This document shows positions 58,576-64,000 of a stretch of 64,000 nt of DNA, one piece after another (position 1 is the first letter of the stretch; every line of letters starts with the position of its first letter). This stretch comes from Plantago ovata (lineage: Eukaryota > Streptophyta > Magnoliopsida > Lamiales > Plantaginaceae). The position numbers and the translations under genes were made by a program. The stretch is taken from assembly GCA_028274465.1 (NCBI GenBank), contig CM051456.1:77362753-77426752 (forward strand). Direction: 5' to 3'. Below the pieces are notes generated by a model, which was not told the DNA's origin, searched no databases, and was given only the letters and a program-made list of their open reading frames with translations.

Positions 58576-59256
58576 CTGTACCCAGATTTTCCTCGTTTTT
58601 TCCATTCTTCTCACCTTTGCGCACCCGTTTCACTTGTTTCTTGAGTCCTTTCAGGTACTACTCTTATATAGGAGATTGGACACGAACCTTTATCTCAGGG
58701 AAGTGTACTTTCAATCCAATTTTTCCTTTTCATTCAACTTTTCTTTGAGGACGAGCAAAGGTTTAGGTTTGGGGAGGGGGTATTGGATTTGCAGTACTAT
58801 ATGCTTGTGTGGTTCGTACATGCCTGATTTTACTCAAGTTCATGTGATTTGTCGTGTTTATTTCAAATTTTTGCATGCATATCATCCCTAGATTAGTTGT
58901 GGCACGTTGTTGTGTGTGGAGTTTATTGCCAAGTTTTTTGAACTTTTTTATTGAGTAGAATAAGTGTTTATGACCATTGATCATATGTTGCATCACTTTG
59001 CAAGTAGTTTGAGGCTTGTCTCGCTTGGTTTGTCACATTCGCATGTGCACTAGTTAAGCTTAGTAGTCTCGACATCACCTTGAGTGGTGTTTCTTCTGCT
59101 GCGGTTCACGATGGCCTTATGAAATGATGCATGTTAGAGTCTATGGTTGTAACCCGTGTAATTATGTACGTAAGAGGTGACAAGTTCTTCACCTCGATTA
59201 GAGATTGCCAAATGCCTAGGAAGGAGGTAGTGTGAGGTGTGCGATTCCTTGTATTA
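58576..59256 (+). other. B2 non-coding body
   Basis: No gene. It contains TTTGAGGACGAGCAAAGG and GGTTTGGGGAGGGGG (about 58745-58780), another polypurine-like run. The 3' half is similar to the A1 and A2 bodies. Confidence 0.45.
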
Positions 59257-59477
59257 AACCTATTCTATCGAATAGGTTTGGGGAGGGGGTTGCTTCGTTG
59301 ATCTTGTCTTTCGTCTTTGAGTCGTTGTAAAGTTTCCTTTTCTTTTTCTTTATTTGTTTTGTGTCCCAACCTATTCTTTCGAATAGGTTTGGGGAGGTGT
59401 CTTTGTAAAAGAGTCTTTCCTTTTCTTTTTCGTCTTTGTGCTCAAACCTATTCTCTCGAATAGGTTTGGGGAGGTGT
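59257..59477 (+). repeat. Three hairpin + polypurine-like repeats (B2)
   Basis: AACCTATTC/GAATAGGTT arms with loops TATC, TTTC and TCTC, each followed by TTTGGGGAGG. Starts at about 59257, 59368 and 59445. The A family has two such modules. Confidence 0.72.
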
Positions 59478-59511
59478 TTTTGACACTTAGTACTGCTGCT
59501 TGCCCCTATAT

Positions 59512-59640
59512 AAAAAAGAAAAAAAAGGGAGAAAAAGAAAAGAAGAAAAAAAGAGAAAAGAAAAAAGAAAAGAGAAAATAAAAAAAAAGGAAGAAAGAAA
59601 ATAAAGAATAAGACCCAAAAGCAAAAGAAGGGTCGTCGCA
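59512..59640 (+). repeat. Purine-rich tract (B2)
   Basis: Almost pure A/G, ending GACCC...GGGTC; equivalent to 7983-8105. The minus-strand Phe-rich frame here is composition noise. Confidence 0.75.
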
Positions 59641-60215
59641 AGCCAAAAAGCAGTCTAGTAAAGTGTCAAGTGTCATGTAAATATTTGTTATTGTGAAGTT
59701 ATCGAGTTGTAAATTCTATCTTTCGTTTCGTGTCGCCTTTGTCCAAGGCCTGTTCTTGACCACCCTCGTCTTGCTATTCAAGAAGTGGTTGAAGGAGACT
59801 CATTCGTTGAGAGTCTGGGTAGAATAGGGGAGTGTTATCTTTCTAAGGGAACCCTCCTTCGTTTGATGAGAACCAGTATTGGTTCGCCCTCTCTTGAGGA
59901 AAAGTCTCGCTTGGTGAACAGAAGTAAGTCCTCGGTTTCATAGGCACGGGGCAATTGTAGTATGATAACATGCATCATTGTGTCGTCACTGACCAGGTCC
60001 AGGTAGAAGATGTTATGTGAGACTCCTTTGTTTAACCAAGTGCACTTGAGAATGTGTATATTCGCAATCGAGGCATACTTCAACCTATTTGCATGTCATG
60101 CTCATTTGGTTTTGTTCATAAGCATTTGGTAGATTCAATAGATTAGTTCACTTTACTTGGCATGAGACTCCTTTTGTGTTGCATTTAGGATAGTTTGTTG
60201 CTTGAGGACAAGCAA
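59641..60215 (+). other. B2 3' internal non-coding region
   Basis: No gene. Similar to 8106-8706 in A1, ending with the TTGCTTG-AGGA-CAAGCAA hairpin (about 60199-60216). Confidence 0.5.
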
Positions 60216-60232
60216 AGGTTTGGTTTTGGGAG
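60216..60232 (+). other. B2 polypurine tract
   Basis: AGGTTTGGTTTTGGGAG just before TGATGAACG at 60235. Confidence 0.65.
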
Positions 60233-60234
60233 TT

Positions 60235-61596
60235 TGATGAACGTATTTTTGACGCGTTCATCTTGTCTTTTTTACCTTCTTTTGCTATCTTCTAGCCTTG
60301 TTTTTTGGTTAGTTTTGTAGAATAGTGTCACGTTTTGTGTTTTCTGCATTTTCAGGCACTTAGGTACGAAACGGCGTTTTTGGAGCTAAAAACGAGCCTT
60401 TTTGATGGAAAAGATGGCCCCATTGAAGTTCCCCAATCTCCGTGGCTTGTTCGTAAGTGTTTGAGTATCAATAAGCATCGAGAAGGATGAGTCCAAGGCA
60501 CCCGAGGGCCATGCGAGGGCAAAAAGATTGAGTTTGAAGATAAAAATCTGCCCAGGAGCCAAACTAAGCGCCTGGAATAGTGAAGCGCTCCGCTTCAATT
60601 TCCAGGAGCTTTGGCACAGAAGCCAAGCGAAGCGCTTGGAGTGCCGAAGCGCTTCGCTTGCCAAGCGCTCCGCTTGGATTCTCCAAGCTGTCCGCTTGGC
60701 AGCGGTTAGGTTTTCGGATTTTCCTGCTTAGATCTGATCTTTGATATTTTTTTGAATATCTTTTGAACTGTAACCTCGTTTTGGAGAGCTCCTAAGCCCC
60801 AAAACTCAGAGAAAACTCAGATTACATTGTATTTTAGCTTGGGATTCAAGGTTTTGATTAGGATTCATCCTTTGTAATCATCTACGGAGAGGTTTTCTTT
60901 GCTTTCCACCGATTAGTGACAGCTTTAGTGGTAACTTGTATCACTCTCTTGTGTTGTAGTTTGATATGATGTACTCTGATTATTATTCATATGAATTGAT
61001 GTCTATGTTGATGAATATGAGTAGCTAAATCTTTTGTGTTGGTGGTAGAATGTAGAATATGCATGCTATGGGTTATGTTTATGCTTACATGAGATTGTGA
61101 TTCAATCTTGCTGCAAATCCCTTTATAAGATTCTTAGTTTCCTATAAATTATATTCGAATTGATTATAGTGACAAACTCTTGGTCAATGAAAGCTATAGG
61201 ATTGTATGACAAGCACCTCTAAAGTATTGATAGTGATCTTTTATGATGTGTGTCTTAAAGTTGCCCAGACGTTGCTTAGCAGACTTGATCGAAGGTTTTA
61301 CGCACTGAACTTGTGAGCATATTCGTAACCCATGCATGTGTATTTGATTTCTACCACCAACCGTTTTCCAAACTTGATTACATCAATCTGATTTCTCGTT
61401 GCTTTGTTCAAAGAAAACCATTCTATAAACATTTGAAATCGTTGACTGAAATTACTAGCAAAAACCTCAAGCAAAGCCACGTTAGGTCCCGAGAGAACGA
61501 CACTCGTGGACAACTTGCCATTGCACTCTAGTTTGTGTAGTGATAAGTGTTCTTAGGCTTTTAAACAAATTTAATTGGTGAAAAACGACATCATCA
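60235..61596 (+). repeat. B2 3' LTR
   Basis: 1,362 bp. It matches the B1 5' LTR closely except for a ~38-base deletion near 61208 and a few substitutions. Triloop hairpins lie at about 60581-60699. Confidence 0.88.
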
Positions 61597-61601
61597 GGTA
61601 C

Positions 61602-63420
61602 TTGCACGATATCGATGATTTCGTCAACCAACTCCCACGACCCGGAGCTGACATAACAACGGATGAGTTGAGGATGAAGGTTTTTGCTATGGGACTTGGC
61701 GACAGAGCCAAGTCATGGCTGAGTTCTCTTCCAGCAGGCTCGCTGGACACTCGGGAAAAGGTTTTTTCAGCTTTCATGGAAAAATACTTCCCTCACACCT
61801 TGACTACCGTGCTAAAGGCGCAGATCACTGGATTCAAGCAGGACTATGATGAGACCATCTACACCGCGTTCGAGAGGTTCCAAGATCTCACGAACAAGTG
61901 CCCTCACCATGGTTTTGAACTTTCAGACCTAGTCCAACACTTCTACAATGGACTAATCTTCGAGAACCAACAAGTGGTGGATTTCCAATGCCGAGGCAAT
62001 ATTTGGGAGGAAACCGCAGAAGCCGTCTGGGCAGTTTTCGAAAGGCTTGCTAAGGGTTCGCAGTTCAAGGACCCAAGAGCAATGGTTAGGAGACGTGGAC
62101 CTGAAGCTCCACCAACTCAAGAAGCCCCTATGTACAGGGGGAATGGGGATCAATTTGAGTGCTTTACCAACGAATTGAAGCAAGTCCTCAAGAGCGCCAC
62201 CGGAACAACTGTTTCGAACAAAGTATGCCGAATATGCAAGAACTATGGGCATGGGGCTCATATGTGTAGATCGGAGCTGGCATACGATGATGGCAACTGG
62301 GCTCGAAGAGGCGAAGAAGAAGCCTTTGCTACGGAGTTTGGCACTCAAGAAGTTAGCTACGGACAAGACGGTAGGAACCCTCGAGTGGATTTTGGAGAAG
62401 AGATACCGTAACAATCAGGGATATGCACCGGCTAACCAAACTTATGGACCTAACCAAGACCGTAGTAGGCTGAACTATGGTAATGATCACGGCGAAAACC
62501 CCGCTCCGAAAGAGGAACAGAAGTCGAAGTCGGCTCAACTGATGGAGAACTTGCAGAAGATGGTTGATCACACACAAAGTTTTCTCAAACGTTATGAAGA
62601 GGACTCCGAGAAGACTAGGGCAAGGCTCGATAGGTTGGAACAGAGCACTAGGCTTGCCCATCAAAAGATGCAAGAGTTGATCGACCGAGGAGCAAGTAGG
62701 GAACAAGGCAAACTGCCTAGCAGCACTTTGAAGTCGAATGCCATTACATTGGCTGGTGATGTACCTGACGAAATCACCATCAGGGAGGTTGTTAGGTGCG
62801 AGTGTTGCATGAAGGAAGAACTTCTACAGGCTGAGGAAGAAGAGAAGGGCCTTGGTTCAGACACAAGTGATGAAGAGCAAGAGGATCCCGAACCACTCCC
62901 TAAAAGTTTCGATGTTAAAGTAGGGATTGGTGAGCTTGAAGATGTCCGTGCCACACTAGACACGGGATCCTACTCGAACATAATTCCTTTGAATGTGTTT
63001 GAAAAGAGCAACATGGGAAAACTATCTGAGCAAAGGGCTATTGTGCAACTGGCGGATGGATCGTTTATGAGACCCGAGGGCGTTGTGAAAAATGTGTTGG
63101 TCAAGATTGGTGAAGCATCTATATACACCAATTTCGTAGTTATGCCGGCATCTGCACCTGGGATGGGGGATGTCATACTCCTAGGGAAAACGTTCTTGAC
63201 CAAACTACGCTCCTTGATGGATATCTACCAAAGAACTTGCATCATCGAAGTGAATGGCAAGCAACACGTGTTGCAAGCCATACCTGATCCACCTGAACCG
63301 CCTGATATTACTACTCACTACTGTGGTCTTGCAGCCTATATTCTTTCTTATTCACAAGTTCGTGGCATGGAAAGGAGATCAATGAAGGGGAAGCCTAGTA
63401 CCCGCAAAAAGAAGAGATAG
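61602..63420 (+). pseudogene. A3 gag-protease, right part (two-base frameshift)
   Basis: It covers the capsid domain (GLGDRAKSWLSSLPAG) and the knuckle CRICKNYGHGAHMC. Two single G losses (near 62384 and 62400, compared with A2) then shift the frame; the first open part ends at 62411 and the second runs to 63420. The protease in the second part is intact (ATLDTGSYSN, ILLGKTFL). Where A2 has a TAA at 45168, A3 has CAA. The N-terminal third of gag is not visible, because B2 interrupts it and the upstream part is not in the window next to it. Confidence 0.78.
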
Positions 63421-63463
63421 GCGCAGACAGGAGTCGAGTCAAAGACTTTAAACAATGACGCTA

Positions 63464-63481
63464 TCCGGGAGGCAACCCGGA
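63464..63481 (+). other. Conserved hairpin after gag-pro in A3
   Basis: TCCGGG-AGGCAA-CCCGGA, identical to A2, 44 bases after the stop. Confidence 0.65.
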
Positions 63482-63669
63482 ATTTTTACCGCTTTCTTTA
63501 CTGCTTTTCTGCATGCATTCATTCTTGAACTATTTGCTTCTCGTATGCGAATTTGTTCATGTCTGTGTCGTATATGCTTTTGTTTGAGTGAGATTTTTCG
63601 AGTGGTTTGTTGAAAAAAAAAATTTTGGTTTCGGGGATTAAAACCGCATTTTCTGACGACGGGAACCAC

Positions 63670-63707
63670 GGGGCGAACCGCCCCGCACGTGGGGCGAACC
63701 GCCCCAC
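63670..63707 (+). repeat. GC-rich triloop hairpins in A3
   Basis: GGGGCG-AAC-CGCCCC (63670-63684) and GTGGGGCG-AAC-CGCCCCAC (63689-63707), identical to the A1 internal pair. The remaining 293 bases to the window end hold the pyrimidine-rich leader and no gene. Confidence 0.7.
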
Positions 63708-64000
63708 GGTCCCAGAACTTCAAAAACGCGGATTTCATCCCCAAAACCTTATTTTCTTCATTCTTCTTCATCCATACTCCCAAAAAACCCGAAAAGTGCG
63801 ATTTAATTCTAAATCTTCATAACTTCTTCATTTCTTGACCAAATTGAGTGTTCTTTAGCTTAATTTGAAGCCTAGTACATGATCTATCATCCTATCCAAA
63901 CAGATTTTATCCTAATTCGTTAGATTTGCAGATCTGAGGTATCATCCTTAGAACCCTAATTTTCGAATTTGGGGGTTTTTTAATTTGAGCTTCAATTATG

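Larger units (their letters stand above)
53841..61596 (+). mobile_element. Athila/Tat-like element B2, 5' truncated, nested in A3
   Basis: It begins inside gag (equivalent to 40359 in B1) and is complete to the 3' LTR end CATCATCA, then GGTAC (61597-61601) and A-family gag. It contains gag-protease, palindrome clusters, the second frame, hairpin/polypurine modules and a polypurine tract. Together with the B1 5' end it gives the full B design, about 9.8 kb, still without polymerase. Confidence 0.85.
61597..64000 (+). mobile_element. Athila/Tat-like element A3, partial, runs off the window
   Basis: It begins at the GGTAC that flanks B2 and continues as A-family gag-protease and body. It is closer to A2 than to A1 in the readable stretches. 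The window ends in its intron-like leader, equivalent to about 46280 in A2. Confidence 0.85.

Overview
The window is plant nuclear DNA, most likely from a flowering plant, and is built almost entirely from nested, mutually duplicated LTR retrotransposons. No ordinary host gene is complete. The evidence is a Ty1/copia element with a Met-initiator primer site, two families of Ty3/gypsy Athila/Tat-like elements with 1.25-1.4 kb LTRs and an Asp-tRNA-like primer site, and a Tekay/Del-like chromovirus fragment. LTR ends, target-site duplications (TSDs), primer-binding sites and polypurine tracts are readable for most elements.

Layout. (1) 1-101 plus 25195-25442 form one unidentified open frame split by a copia element (102-25189, TSD GGAGT). 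The 5' LTR of that copia is itself split by an Athila-like element, A1 (1714-9992, TSD ACTAC). (2) A 100-N scaffold gap at 15234-15333 is flanked by two near-identical ~6.9 kb stretches (8307-15233 and 15334-22235), most simply an unmerged contig overlap rather than biology. (3) 26450-29586 is a minus-strand chromovirus 3' LTR plus an internally deleted body. (4) 29587-52606 is a second tandem unit (copia pol 3' half, copia LTR, unidentified frame, chromovirus). Athila-like A2 (36587-50350, TSD AACAC) landed in its chromovirus LTR, and A2 carries a second family, B1 (38363-43884, TSD GGTAC), inside its gag gene. (5) 52607-53841 starts a third copia unit. It joins in frame to the gag of B2 (53841-61596), which is followed by A3 (61597 to the window end). 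B2 sits at the same GGTAC site as B1, so the B-in-A composite was itself duplicated.

Coding content. A and B elements carry gag plus a retropepsin-type protease but no reverse transcriptase or integrase, so they must be non-autonomous. B2 also keeps a downstream frame resembling the plant 'Transposase_32'/putative plant transposon protein family. The copia pol reads well only in the second unit (30262-32469). All copia copies share one frameshift in integrase, which shows that they are duplicates of one insertion.

The most unusual pattern is structural. The copia LTR and leader and both Athila-like families carry clusters of near-perfect inverted repeats, most separated by three bases. In several sets the loop is constant while the arms change in matching pairs. 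The copia leader set (four hairpins with loop AGGCGGC) and the GCG-AAC-CGC / AAGCG-NNN-CGCTT sets are the best candidates for undescribed functional RNA or DNA structure.
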